This document shows, piece after piece, positions 20,467 to 29,328 of a stretch of 64,000 nt of DNA (position 1 is its first letter; each line of letters opens with the position of its first letter). Origin of the DNA: Planctomycetota bacterium (GTDB lineage: Bacteria; Planctomycetota; SZUA-567; H5-PLA8); NCBI GenBank assembly GCA_023150555.1, contig JAKLKQ010000026.1, positions 1 to 64,000 on the forward strand, read 5' to 3'. Under the pieces are notes generated by a model. The model ran no database searches. It was given only the letters and a program-made list of their open reading frames with translations, and was not told the origin of the DNA. The position numbers and the translations under genes are program-made.

Positions 20467-23400
20467 ATGGCCCTAAGTAACCACGACCGCATCGGCAAGG
20501 CCCTGGACCTGCTCAACCAGGGGCTTACCCCCTTCGTCGAGCGGGAACTCCAGGTCACCTACGGCCAGGCCTGGAAGGACGAACTGGACAAGACGCTCAA
20601 GGACTACCAGTTACCCAAGCTGGCCAAGGGCGGCGGGCTGAAGTGGGACATCCAGGCGATCCTGTCCGTGATGTGGAACCACTGGAACGACACCTTCAAG
20701 CGCACGCTGGGCCACGCCGAGCGGTCCCTGGTGAACGAGTTGCAGGGCGCCCGCAACAAGTGGGCGCACCAGGAATCCTTCTCCAGCGACGACGCCTACC
20801 GCGGGCTGGACTCCGCCACGCGCCTTCTCGCCGCCGTCTCCTCACCGCAGGCAGAAGAAGCGGAGAAGATGAAGATGGAGTTGCTGCGCGTCCGCTTCGA
20901 CGAGCAGATGCGGACCGAGAAGCGCAAGAGCGCCGGGACCGCCATCGAGAGCCAGGCCACCGGGAACCTGAAGCCGTGGCGCGAAGTGGTGAACCCGCAC
21001 CGCGACGTAGCAAGCGGGAAGTACCAGCAGGCTGAGTTCGCCGCCGACCTATGGCAGGTCCACCTCGGTGAGGGCGGCGAGGAGTATCGCAAGCCGGTCG
21101 AGTTCTTCCGGCGCACCTACCTGACCGAGAGCCTCAAGCGTCTCCTGGTCGGGGCCGTGGAGCGCGTCAACTGTATGGGCGGCGATCCGGTCGTGCAGCT
21201 CCAGACCAACTTCGGCGGTGGCAAGACGCACAGCATGCTGGCGCTATACCACTTGTTGGGCGGCACTTCGCCCGCCGAACTGGCCGGCGTGGACGCCGTG
21301 ATGAAGGCCGCTGAGGCGGATAAGCTGCCCAGGGTCAACCGGGTCGTGCTGGTCGGCAACAAGATCTCCCCCGGCAACCCCTCGAAGAAGCCCGACGGCA
21401 CTGAGGTTCGGACCTTATGGGGCGAGTTGGCGTGGCAACTCGGGTACGCCGCCGGCGGGGCCAAGGAAGCGAAGAAGGCCTTCAAGCGCATCCAGGCCGA
21501 CGACGAGAAGGCCACCAGCCCTGGCGACGTTTTGCGCGATCTCTTCAACGAGTACGGCCCCTGCCTGGTCCTGATCGACGAATGGGTGGCTTACGCTCGC
21601 CAGTTGCACGATTCCGCCGACCTGCCGGCCGGAAGCTTCGAGACGCAGTTCACGTTCGCGCAAGCGTTGACCGAATCGGCCAAGCTCGCGAAGGGCTGCC
21701 TGCTCGTCATCAGCCTACCGGCCTCCGACACGGCGGCCTCGCCGCACACGCAATCCGACGACGTGGAAGTAGGCGGGCAACGCGGCCGTGAAGCCCTGGA
21801 CCGGCTGCGGAACGTGATCGGGCGCGTCGAATCCTCGTGGCGGCCCGCTAGCGCGGAGGAAGGCTTCGAGATCGTGCGTCGCCGCCTCTTCGAACCGATA
21901 TCGAGACGCGAGGACTTCGTGGCGCAAGATACGGTGGCGCGCGAGTTCTACGAGATGTACCGGACGCAGCAGGCGGAGTTCCCGCCGGACAGCCGTGATG
22001 GCGACTACGAGGACCGGATCAAGCACGCCTACCCGATCCACCCCGAGGTCTTCGACCGTCTCTACGGCGACTGGTCCACGCTGGTGAAGTTCCAACGTAC
22101 TCGCGGCGTGCTGCGCCTGATGGCGGCGGTAATCCACAGCCTGTGGGAGAAAGGCGACCGCAACCCGCTCATCATGCCGGCGAACATCCCCATCGACGAT
22201 CCGCGCGTGCAGTTCGAGCTGACCCGGTACCTTTCCGACAACTGGCCGCCCGTGATCGAGAAGGACGTGGACGGACCAAACTCGCTGCCGATGCGGATCG
22301 ACGCCGAAGTGCCGAACCTGGGCAAGTTCGCTGCCTGCCGGCGCGTGGCGCGCACGATCTACATGGGTTCCGCGCCGACCGGCGGCGTTTCAAACCGGGG
22401 CCTGGAAGACAGGCGCGTGAACCTGGGCTGCGTGATGCCGGGCGAAAAGCCGTCCATCTTCGGCGATGCGCTTCGGCGTTTGGCGGGCGCGGCGACCTAC
22501 CTTTACCAGGACGGCAATCGGTACTGGTATTCGACCCAGCCGACCGTCACCAAATTGGCCGAGGACCGCGCCGAACAGTACAAGCGCGATACCGATGCCG
22601 TGGTGAAGGAGATCGAAGAGCGGGTCCGCGATGATGTGCGCCGGGAAGGCGATTTCTGCCGCGTGCATCCGTTCCCATGCAGCGGACAAGACGTGCCGGA
22701 TGACATGGACGCGCGGCTAGTGGTGCTGGCAGTGGACGCGCCGTACAGCAAGGAACCGGACTGCCCAGCCATGGCCGCCGCCAAGGCGATCCTGGAGATG
22801 CGCGGCAATGCGCCGCGTCTTTTCCGTAACACGCTCGCCTTCCTGGCCGTGGACAAGACCCGGCTGCAGGACCTCGACGAGGCGGTTCGGCGACTTTTGG
22901 CTTGGGAATCCATCTTGAAGGAAGAGGAGGAGCTGGACCTCTCGCCTCACCAGGTCAAGCAGGCCGACACCCAGCGCAAGGCTGCCGACAGCGCCGTGAC
23001 GGCCCGGCTGCCTGAAGCCTACGCGTGGCTTCTGGTCCCGACCCAAAAGAATCCAAAGGCGGAGATCGAGTGGCAGGCGTTCCGGCTCCCCGGTACGGAC
23101 CCGCTGGCGGTGCGTGCCACCAAGAAGCTGCGCAACGACGAGCTGCTGATCACCTCCTTCGCCGCCACGCGCCTGCGGATGGAACTGGACAAGATCCCGC
23201 TCTGGCGCGGCAATCACGTCGAGATTAAGCAGCTCGTGGAGGACTTTGCCAAGTACCTGTACCTGCCCCGTCTCCAGGCACCGGACGTGCTGTTGGGCGC
23301 GGTCCGTGACGGATTGGGCTTGTTGACCTGGCAGCGGGAAGCCTTCGCGTACGCCGAGAGCTACGACGAAGCCGCGAAGCGGTACCGGGGCCTGCGCACC

Positions 23401-23841
23401 GGCCAAAACGTTGCCATTCGGGACAGCGACGCACCGGGCCTATTGGTGAAGCCCGAGGTTGCGGCGGCCCAGGCTGAGGCGGAGAGCGCCAAGCCGGGAT
23501 CGTCGGCGCGAACCAAAGCGGTGGCCGGCCCAGACCAGGTTGCCGGTACTGCAGGAACCGGCCCGGCCGTGCAAGGCGCCGGCGGGGCTCCCCCTGAACC
23601 CGCGCGCCCCAAGCGCTTCTACGGCACCGTGGAACTCGACGCGGCCCGCGTGGGACGCGACGCTGGCCGCATCGCGGACGAAGTGATCTCCCACCTGACC
23701 GGGATCGTTGGTGCCAAGGTAAAGGTGACCTTGGAGATCGCCGCCGAAGTCCCCGATGGCGCGCCGGAGAACGCGGTCCGCATCGTGACCGAGAACGCCA
23801 GGACGCTGAAGTTCACGAGCCAAGGGTTTGAGGAGGTTTGA
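20467..23841 (+). CDS. DUF499 ATPase with N-terminal Swt1-like HEPN domain (module A)
   Basis: The 1,124-residue product starts at the ATG at 20467. Residues about 1-125 match a Swt1-type HEPN domain: helical, with the RNxxxH RNase motif as RNKWAH (R96, H101). The AAA+/DUF499 part follows: Walker A NFGGGKTHS (about 249-256) and Walker B CLVLIDEW (D371, E372). A long helical middle and a Pro/Ala linker (about 1000-1050) lead to a small C-terminal domain after FYGTVELDAARVGRDA. DUF499 ATPases pair with DUF1156 methylases in phage-defence loci. It is the last gene of module A, 17 bases after the UDG-like gene. The HEPN motif suggests RNA cleavage on infection. Confidence 0.85.
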   Translation: MALSNHDRIGKALDLLNQGLTPFVERELQVTYGQAWKDELDKTLKDYQLPKLAKGGGLKWDIQAILSVMWNHWNDTFKRTLGHAERSLVNELQGARNKWAHQESFSSDDAYRGLDSATRLLAAVSSPQAEEAEKMKMELLRVRFDEQMRTEKRKSAGTAIESQATGNLKPWREVVNPHRDVASGKYQQAEFAADLWQVHLGEGGEEYRKPVEFFRRTYLTESLKRLLVGAVERVNCMGGDPVVQLQTNFGGGKTHSMLALYHLLGGTSPAELAGVDAVMKAAEADKLPRVNRVVLVGNKISPGNPSKKPDGTEVRTLWGELAWQLGYAAGGAKEAKKAFKRIQADDEKATSPGDVLRDLFNEYGPCLVLIDEWVAYARQLHDSADLPAGSFETQFTFAQALTESAKLAKGCLLVISLPASDTAASPHTQSDDVEVGGQRGREALDRLRNVIGRVESSWRPASAEEGFEIVRRRLFEPISRREDFVAQDTVAREFYEMYRTQQAEFPPDSRDGDYEDRIKHAYPIHPEVFDRLYGDWSTLVKFQRTRGVLRLMAAVIHSLWEKGDRNPLIMPANIPIDDPRVQFELTRYLSDNWPPVIEKDVDGPNSLPMRIDAEVPNLGKFAACRRVARTIYMGSAPTGGVSNRGLEDRRVNLGCVMPGEKPSIFGDALRRLAGAATYLYQDGNRYWYSTQPTVTKLAEDRAEQYKRDTDAVVKEIEERVRDDVRREGDFCRVHPFPCSGQDVPDDMDARLVVLAVDAPYSKEPDCPAMAAAKAILEMRGNAPRLFRNTLAFLAVDKTRLQDLDEAVRRLLAWESILKEEEELDLSPHQVKQADTQRKAADSAVTARLPEAYAWLLVPTQKNPKAEIEWQAFRLPGTDPLAVRATKKLRNDELLITSFAATRLRMELDKIPLWRGNHVEIKQLVEDFAKYLYLPRLQAPDVLLGAVRDGLGLLTWQREAFAYAESYDEAAKRYRGLRTGQNVAIRDSDAPGLLVKPEVAAAQAEAESAKPGSSARTKAVAGPDQVAGTAGTGPAVQGAGGAPPEPARPKRFYGTVELDAARVGRDAGRIADEVISHLTGIVGAKVKVTLEIAAEVPDGAPENAVRIVTENARTLKFTSQGFEEV

Positions 23842-23863
23842 TAAGTTCAAATGAATCGCACCA

Positions 23864-23886
23864 TTTACCACCCTTACTCTTTACCA
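23864..23886. repeat. Two TTTACCA direct repeats, 16 bp apart, before module B
   Basis: TTTACCA at 23864-23870 and 23880-23886 lie on one face of the helix in the 109-base gap between the two modules. The second overlaps the predicted -35 box. They may be an operator for module B. Confidence 0.4.
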
Positions 23887-23908
23887 AGGATGGGAATGGG
23901 AATACAAT
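23880..23908 (+). promoter_or_regulatory. Predicted promoter of module B
   Basis: TTTACC (23880-23885) and TACAAT (23903-23908) are spaced by 17 bases, 42 bases before the ATPase start. This suggests module B can be transcribed independently of module A. Confidence 0.45.
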
Positions 23909-23950
23909 TTTCGCATTCGCCTAACAGTAGCGCCATGTGAGGGTAAAGCA

Positions 23951-25945
23951 ATGACATCCCCCGTCCGTCGGCTGAGTTTCCCTCAGATTCGGCGGGTCGT
24001 ACTCGACAAGTTCTCGTTATACACACAGCGGCCCGGGATCGAACTCGACGTCTCCGCCGGTGTCCTTTGCCTCGCTGGTGCAAACGGCATTGGCAAGTCG
24101 ACCTTCCTTTCGGCGATTAACTACGGCTTGACCGGGATAGTGCCGCTTGCGTCGCGCGAGTTCATGTCGGCCGCTGAATACTACAAGGATGGACTCCGCT
24201 TCTCACACGAATTCTTCGATGGTCGAATCGAGGAGGATGACCGCGATGGCGCGCAGATCACCGTCGAGTTCGACGTCGGCAAGACGGGATTCCAGCTCAC
24301 CCGAGGTCTCTTCGAGGCCGATAGTCTTCGTGCGCTTTCGATAACCGTCAATGGCAAGCCGATCGATAGCGCAGATGCCCCCTTGAGCGCCGAGGAGAAG
24401 AACCGTCTATATTGCACCCAGGTCGCGAAGGTGGTCGGAGTGAAGAGCTTCGAACAGTTTGTCTTTCTCCAGCACTTCGTCCTGACATTCGATGAGAGCC
24501 GGCACCTTCTTTTCTGGGACCCGCGGGCACTCGAGCAGGCTCTATACCTCGCCTTCGGGACGGATCCGGAGATTGCCGCTGCTGCCGAGCGCCTACGCCG
24601 CGAGATGGAGAAGGCCGAGTCACGTGGACGCAACATCCAGTATCATGCGACGAATGTGTTCAACCGCATCCAGACGCTCGAGGACGTGCTCGGTACGCCT
24701 GCCGGCGGAAAAGCCGGTCGAGACGAGGAACTCCGAGAGAAGTACGCCGGGCTCCTTAAGGAACGCGATCAGCTTGAGAAGGAGGTCGACCAAACAGAAG
24801 CAAAAGCCTCCGATGCGGAAGTGGCACTGGCTGAAGCCAGCGCAGCCCACATATCACTGAGGAAGGACTACGACGCCGCGTTCGAGAAATTAACCGGCAG
24901 GCGATCGATCGTCGATTCCCACCCTCTGGTCCGAACAAGCCTAGACGATGAGCGATGCGCCCTGTGTGGCGCGACTGGCAAAGACGTCAACGATGCCCTG
25001 AAGAGCGCGCTGAAGCGGCACGAGTGCCCGCTCTGCGAGTCGAAACTGCAGCCGGGGGCGTCTGGGCAAGGTGAACTGCTCGCCAACCTCAAGAAGATCG
25101 ATGCAGCTCTCGCGAAAGCCAAGGGCAAGGTGGAGACCTGCGCCACGACACGCTCTCGACTTGCGAAAGAGAAGACGCAAGTCCAGGATCGATTTGCAAC
25201 GGCTCAGGAAGCCGTTCGGGCATTCGAGACTATGTACGAGAAGGCGATTGCGAAAGTTCGCGAGCGAGAAAAGACAGCCTCCGGTGGCGTGGCCCAGGCC
25301 CTGGAGAACCTTCGGACGGAACACGAGACGCTGCAGGCGGAACGGCGAAAGGCATATACACTACGCGACGAGAAAAAGAAGGAGCTCAAGAAGCTCCAGC
25401 GATCACTCGAATCGAGCTATGCGGCGGCCGAGGAGGAGTTCGTCCCCCGATTCAGGGCGCTCGCCGAGCTCTTCCTGGGAATCGAGCTAGATGTCCGCTT
25501 GGAGGGCAAGGCTGCAACAGGCCTCGTCCTGATACTCGAGCTTCGGAGCACGTTGAGACGCGAGAAGCATCAGCTATCCGAGAGCCAGCGCTTCTTCGTG
25601 GACATCGCATTGCGCATGGCATTGGCGCAGTTCATGTCGAACAAGGAGGCCCCTGCCGGTCTTCTCATTGACACGCCGGAGGGATCTCTCGACATTGCCT
25701 ACGAGAGTCGGGCGGGCGAGATGTTTGCCGAGTTCGTCAAGGGTGGGCACAGGATAATGATGACCGCGAACATCAACACATCCCAGCTCCTCCAGAAGCT
25801 CGCCAAAGAGTGTGGTGCGAAGCGGATGACGCTGACGAGGATGACGACGTGGACCGACCTCTCGGACGTCCAGGTCAAGGAGAGCGACCTGTTCCACAAT
25901 GCTTATGCGACAATCGAAAAGGAGCTCAAGGGCGCCCATGGCTAA
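23951..25945 (+). CDS. Short SMC/Rad50-like ATPase with apical CxxC pair (module B)
   Basis: The 664-residue ABC-type ATPase has Walker A LAGANGIGKSTFLS (about 38-50) and a long coiled coil on either side of a central zinc-type element, C336xxC339 and C359xxC362. The C-terminal head carries LSESQRFFVDIALR (signature motif) and Walker B GLLIDTPEGSLD. The layout is that of Rad50/SbcC, whose hook tethers DNA ends, but arms and total length are much shorter and there are two CxxC units rather than one. It should bind DNA and use ATP to control a partner nuclease. The stop overlaps the next start by 8 bases. No SbcD/Mre11 partner is present; the PD-(D/E)XK gene two downstream is the likely effector. 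Confidence 0.75.
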   Translation: MTSPVRRLSFPQIRRVVLDKFSLYTQRPGIELDVSAGVLCLAGANGIGKSTFLSAINYGLTGIVPLASREFMSAAEYYKDGLRFSHEFFDGRIEEDDRDGAQITVEFDVGKTGFQLTRGLFEADSLRALSITVNGKPIDSADAPLSAEEKNRLYCTQVAKVVGVKSFEQFVFLQHFVLTFDESRHLLFWDPRALEQALYLAFGTDPEIAAAAERLRREMEKAESRGRNIQYHATNVFNRIQTLEDVLGTPAGGKAGRDEELREKYAGLLKERDQLEKEVDQTEAKASDAEVALAEASAAHISLRKDYDAAFEKLTGRRSIVDSHPLVRTSLDDERCALCGATGKDVNDALKSALKRHECPLCESKLQPGASGQGELLANLKKIDAALAKAKGKVETCATTRSRLAKEKTQVQDRFATAQEAVRAFETMYEKAIAKVREREKTASGGVAQALENLRTEHETLQAERRKAYTLRDEKKKELKKLQRSLESSYAAAEEEFVPRFRALAELFLGIELDVRLEGKAATGLVLILELRSTLRREKHQLSESQRFFVDIALRMALAQFMSNKEAPAGLLIDTPEGSLDIAYESRAGEMFAEFVKGGHRIMMTANINTSQLLQKLAKECGAKRMTLTRMTTWTDLSDVQVKESDLFHNAYATIEKELKGAHG

Positions 25946-26549
25946 TCCCGAGGCCACTTATGACAGCCTCTTCATCGTCGAGCACCTCGAGGAATCGCTG
26001 CACGGAGTCACCGAGGGCGAAGTCCACCTTTTTGGCTACCTCGCGCGCCTTCTGGCGTTGTTCAGAGGTGCGCCGGCCGCGGAATGGGGGTACAGGTTCA
26101 CGAGGACGAAATGGGGCGCGCCGTTCAGCCGCGACATCGCCGAAGCAATGAGGGATCTGGATCTCTCGGGGCGGCTTCGTATCGAGGCCCAGGACACGGT
26201 CGCCCCGATGCTGTGCACTGACGAAGGGAAAGTGATGTTGGAGGCGCTCGATGAACTCGAGCTATGCAGCGCTCGCCGACCGTTTCTCGAGGCCGCGTGC
26301 AGCAGCGCAGCGGCGCTCCCCGTCTCGGCTATTCGCCAAGCGATTCGCTCGGAACCGACTTTCAAGAGCGCGAGTGGGCATGCCGGGCCACAGGAGCTTC
26401 TCACTGGTCCATCGCTCGAACTGCTTTACGAACAGTTCGGCGCTCTCCGGCGCGTACTCGGCGACAAGGCCACGGACCTGCTCGTACCGTCATCCGTTTG
26501 GTTGTCCTACCTGATCGAGAAGAGTTCCACTTCCGAGGCGCCCGCATGA
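25938..26549 (+). CDS. Hypothetical module B protein
   Basis: The 203-residue product overlaps both neighbours (8 bases with the ATPase, 4 with the nuclease). It is helical, starts ANPEATYDSLFIVEHLEES and has a conserved-looking WGYRFTRTKWGAPFS block. This is the arrangement of a small winged-helix or kleisin-like adaptor, but no such domain can be proven by eye. Context suggests a bridge between the SMC-like ATPase and the nuclease, as kleisin/kite subunits do in SMC systems. Function is inferred only. Confidence 0.6.
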   Translation: MANPEATYDSLFIVEHLEESLHGVTEGEVHLFGYLARLLALFRGAPAAEWGYRFTRTKWGAPFSRDIAEAMRDLDLSGRLRIEAQDTVAPMLCTDEGKVMLEALDELELCSARRPFLEAACSSAAALPVSAIRQAIRSEPTFKSASGHAGPQELLTGPSLELLYEQFGALRRVLGDKATDLLVPSSVWLSYLIEKSSTSEAPA

Positions 26550-27586
26550 TCGACCACGACGCGCTCCGGCGCATCGCGCATGAACTCTACGTGCCCGTAA
26601 TCCATGCTAACCACGGAGACGAGGGGACCCGCGCGCTCCGAGTTGTACTCGAGTTCCTGGGACGATTGTTCGAACGAATCGAGCCCGAGTTGCTCAATGC
26701 GCCATTGATCGTGCTGCATCCCATATCCGGGTTCGACGAGGCTTCGCTGCCAGTCAATCCGAATCACGCCCAGGACATCCCTTCGCTCGCTCCGTTGGTG
26801 CGTGGCCCATGCGTCATTCGAATACGGGATCGCGGATTCGAGTGCTGGTCGGACAAGGCCATCGACCTCTCGATCGTCTCGAAGAAGGCGGTCGTCTACT
26901 GCTTCGATCGTGGCGCGGAGCGTTTCGTTGTGGACGGCACAGACCACCATGTTCCAGCCGTCGACACGACACAAGCAAGCGTCTTCGCTAGGCCTACGTT
27001 CGGCAGCCTTCGCGAAGCGCTCCAACGATATAGGCACCGGGTCCGCGCTTCCTCGTGCCTCCTCTTCAATGCAACCTGGGAAGACGGCAACCGACTATTC
27101 TTCAGGAGTGGTGCCGAAGAGGACATGCGCCGGTCGATGCACCAGTACCTCGCGACCGTCCTTCGCGACGCCGAGGTGCGACCTGAGCAGAACGTCGACG
27201 AAACTCACCCTATCGATATCAAGGTGACCTGGATGTTCACGACGCGCCTAGCACTAATCGAGATCAAGTGGCTCGGGAAATCGCGCGACGCCGGACGGAT
27301 AACAGCCACTCATGGCGATTCTCGTGCGAAAAGCGGCGCCAATCAACTCGCGAACTACCTGGACGCCAATCGCATCCAGGCTCCCGAACACATTACGCGT
27401 GGCTACCTCGTCGTTATCGATGGCCGAAGACGAGGTCTAAATGCTGAATCAACGACAATCACGCGCGCGGACGGCCTGCACTATGACGGCGTCGAGATTG
27501 CTTTTAATCCCGAGTACCACAAGGCACGCGATGATTTCGACGAACCGATTCGACTCTTCTGTGAGCCGATATGCACGGCAACCTGA
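26546..27586 (+). CDS. PD-(D/E)XK-type nuclease (module B)
   Basis: The 346-residue product starts at the ATGA overlap with the preceding gene. An N-terminal half (about 1-200) of unknown fold leads to a C-terminal nuclease core: D224 in HPIDIKV, then ALIEIKWLG with E239 and K241, giving D-x14-E-x-K. Downstream SGANQLANYL fits the QxxxY motif of RecB/Cas4-like nucleases. The catalytic set is complete. It is the probable DNA-cleaving effector of module B, gated by the SMC-like ATPase, with self DNA protected by the methyltransferase encoded next. The stop overlaps that gene by 16 bases. Confidence 0.7.
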   Translation: MIDHDALRRIAHELYVPVIHANHGDEGTRALRVVLEFLGRLFERIEPELLNAPLIVLHPISGFDEASLPVNPNHAQDIPSLAPLVRGPCVIRIRDRGFECWSDKAIDLSIVSKKAVVYCFDRGAERFVVDGTDHHVPAVDTTQASVFARPTFGSLREALQRYRHRVRASSCLLFNATWEDGNRLFFRSGAEEDMRRSMHQYLATVLRDAEVRPEQNVDETHPIDIKVTWMFTTRLALIEIKWLGKSRDAGRITATHGDSRAKSGANQLANYLDANRIQAPEHITRGYLVVIDGRRRGLNAESTTITRADGLHYDGVEIAFNPEYHKARDDFDEPIRLFCEPICTAT

Positions 27587-28857
27587 TTCAACACGATAGC
27601 GGTGGCAATGGGACGCCTAGCGTCAGCGCCCTGGATTCCGCCGATTACCCTCGACATCGTTGGTACTTCTTTAAGGAGGCGTTCTCTCCCGAGATCGTCA
27701 ACCACGCCATCAAAGATGCGAAGATCCGGAAGGGGGCGCTCGTCGTTGATCCGTTTTGCGGAAGTGGTACGGTGCCTCTTCAGGCAGCGTTGAATGGATA
27801 CCGCGGCCATGGCATTGAAGTGAACCCATTCCTGGCATTCGTAGCGCGCACGAAGCTCGCCACCTGTTCGATCCAAGCATTCGACACTGCATTGGGTAAA
27901 GTCAAGGCAGGCGCAAAGCGCGGTGCGAAGTCGCCGTTGGAGGGGTTCTCCACGTTCTCCTGGAAGTGCGGCGCTAAGCGGTGGTTGTTCAACCGGCCTG
28001 TCCTGCGGGCATTCGAGGGGGGCTGGCGTGTTGCTTCGCGCGAGAATGGCCCAGCCTTCAGCCTCGTGAAGCTATGCCTTCTCGAGGCAGCGATGAGTGC
28101 ATGCAACGCCGCTAAGGACGGAAAATGCCTTCGCTACAAGCACGATTGGAAGAACCTTCATCTCAGCCAGAGCGACTTTAGTGAGGCCTTGGATGTACGA
28201 GCGGCGCTCGTTAGGGCGGACCTCAAGGCCGAAGCACGCTTGAATGGACATTTTCGCATTCAGCAGGGGGACGTTCGAACAAAGGAACTGCCTGAAAGGT
28301 TTAACCTCTGCATTACCTCACCGCCGTACTTAAATTCGTTCGACTATACCGATGTCTACCGACCTGAATTATTCCTTGGGAATTTCGTAACCTCAATGCC
28401 CCAACTTATGCGACTCCGACTAAGAACACTCCGATCTCACGTTCAAGTTAGCTGGCCAGCAGCATCGGAGCATCAATACGGAACTCACTATGCCGAAAGC
28501 CTGCGGCTGATCCTCGCTCGGAAGAAGCGCCTGTGGGATCGCCGAATCCCGGACATGATTAAGGCGTACTTTGAAGACATGGAACTGGTTCTGAAGGCTC
28601 TGCGCCGCAAGGCTGCGCCAACCGCGAGCGCCTGGATTGTGGTTTCGACTTCCGCCTACGCAGGCGTCGAGATCCCCGTCGACCTGATTATAGCGGACAT
28701 TGCGAGCGCATGTGGTTGGTACCTCCGGGAGGTCAACGTTCTTCGCTATTTAGGCCGGCTCGCAGGACAGCAGTGGAACGAACTAAGCCGAGCAAAAGAC
28801 TCGAAGCCACATCTTCGGGAAAGCGTCATCATCCTCGATGCAACCGCACGCAGGTGA
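27571..28857 (+). CDS. DNA methyltransferase (N4-cytosine or N6-adenine), module B
   Basis: The 428-residue product overlaps the nuclease by 16 bases. Motif I is VVDPFCGSGTVPLQA (about residues 58-72) and motif IV is CITSPPYLNSFDYTD (about 249-263), so the order is motif I first. The SPPY form allows N4-cytosine or N6-adenine methylation. The ~180-residue region between the motifs probably recognises the target. It ends the four-gene module. In this setting it most likely marks self DNA, like the methylase of a restriction system. All catalytic residues are present, unlike the split module A methylase. Confidence 0.85.
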   Translation: MHGNLIQHDSGGNGTPSVSALDSADYPRHRWYFFKEAFSPEIVNHAIKDAKIRKGALVVDPFCGSGTVPLQAALNGYRGHGIEVNPFLAFVARTKLATCSIQAFDTALGKVKAGAKRGAKSPLEGFSTFSWKCGAKRWLFNRPVLRAFEGGWRVASRENGPAFSLVKLCLLEAAMSACNAAKDGKCLRYKHDWKNLHLSQSDFSEALDVRAALVRADLKAEARLNGHFRIQQGDVRTKELPERFNLCITSPPYLNSFDYTDVYRPELFLGNFVTSMPQLMRLRLRTLRSHVQVSWPAASEHQYGTHYAESLRLILARKKRLWDRRIPDMIKAYFEDMELVLKALRRKAAPTASAWIVVSTSAYAGVEIPVDLIIADIASACGWYLREVNVLRYLGRLAGQQWNELSRAKDSKPHLRESVIILDATARR

Positions 28858-28957
28858 GCACTACGCTTCCCAATAATGGCGCTCTCCCACGTCCCACCTG
28901 GCATGCCAATCTGCGTCCGCACCGAATCAGAACCGACCAGCCCGCGTGCCGGCGCCC

Positions 28958-29095
28958 ATGCTGGCCGGCTGGGTAGGTCATTCTGACCTGAACATGATCT
29001 TGCGGTACTATCGCCAAGATGAGGCGGAGGGCGTTCGAATGATGGCCCAAGTCGAAGCAAGGTTGGCAGTGGCCGAGCTATCACCCAGCCATTAG
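28958..29095 (+). pseudogene. Tyrosine-recombinase C-terminal remnant
   Basis: This frame reads MLAGWVGHSDLNMILRYY and on to a TAG at 29093. GHSDLNM-x-LRYY resembles the last catalytic box (GH...Y) of phage-type integrases. The preceding Arg/His boxes are missing or out of frame, so only a decayed tail is left. It sits directly after the last gene of the defence island and may mark its boundary. Confidence 0.4.
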
Positions 29096-29199
29096 CGCCT
29101 GGCGCTTCTCAAAGTTCGCCTGCACCGGCTTCGAGCGGTCCTGCAGGACCACGGTCAGGTCCCGGCCCCTCACGCCACGAACTTCGGGGTCAAGGACCT
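29081..29199 (-). pseudogene. Truncated copy of the 55.7-kb hypothetical gene
   Basis: On the minus strand this reads VRGRDLTVVLQDRSKPVQA and stops at 29081. It is nearly identical to VRGRDLTAVLQDRSKPVQA in the intact gene at 55705-55971, and the DNA is similar too. Only the C-terminal third is present and an in-frame stop lies just upstream, so it is a fragment left by a duplication or rearrangement. Confidence 0.65.
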
Positions 29200-29230
29200 A
29201 ATTTCTGAAAATCATCAGGAACAACAGCAA

Positions 29231-29267
29231 GCCGGAGGTCCAGCCTAGGGCCCTGGACCTCCGGCTT
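29231..29267. terminator. Strong hairpin terminator between convergent units
   Basis: A perfect 14-bp stem, AGCCGGAGGTCCAG (29231-29244) and CTGGACCTCCGGCT (29254-29267), has a 9-base loop and is followed on the plus strand by TCTCTTCC. It lies between the island (plus) and the minus-strand gene ending at 29329 and can serve both. Confidence 0.65.
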
Positions 29268-29328
29268 CTCTTCCTGATGTCGGGCGTCGGCAGCGCTCAC
29301 TCCGTAAGCTTGCCGTTGGCCCGCACGG

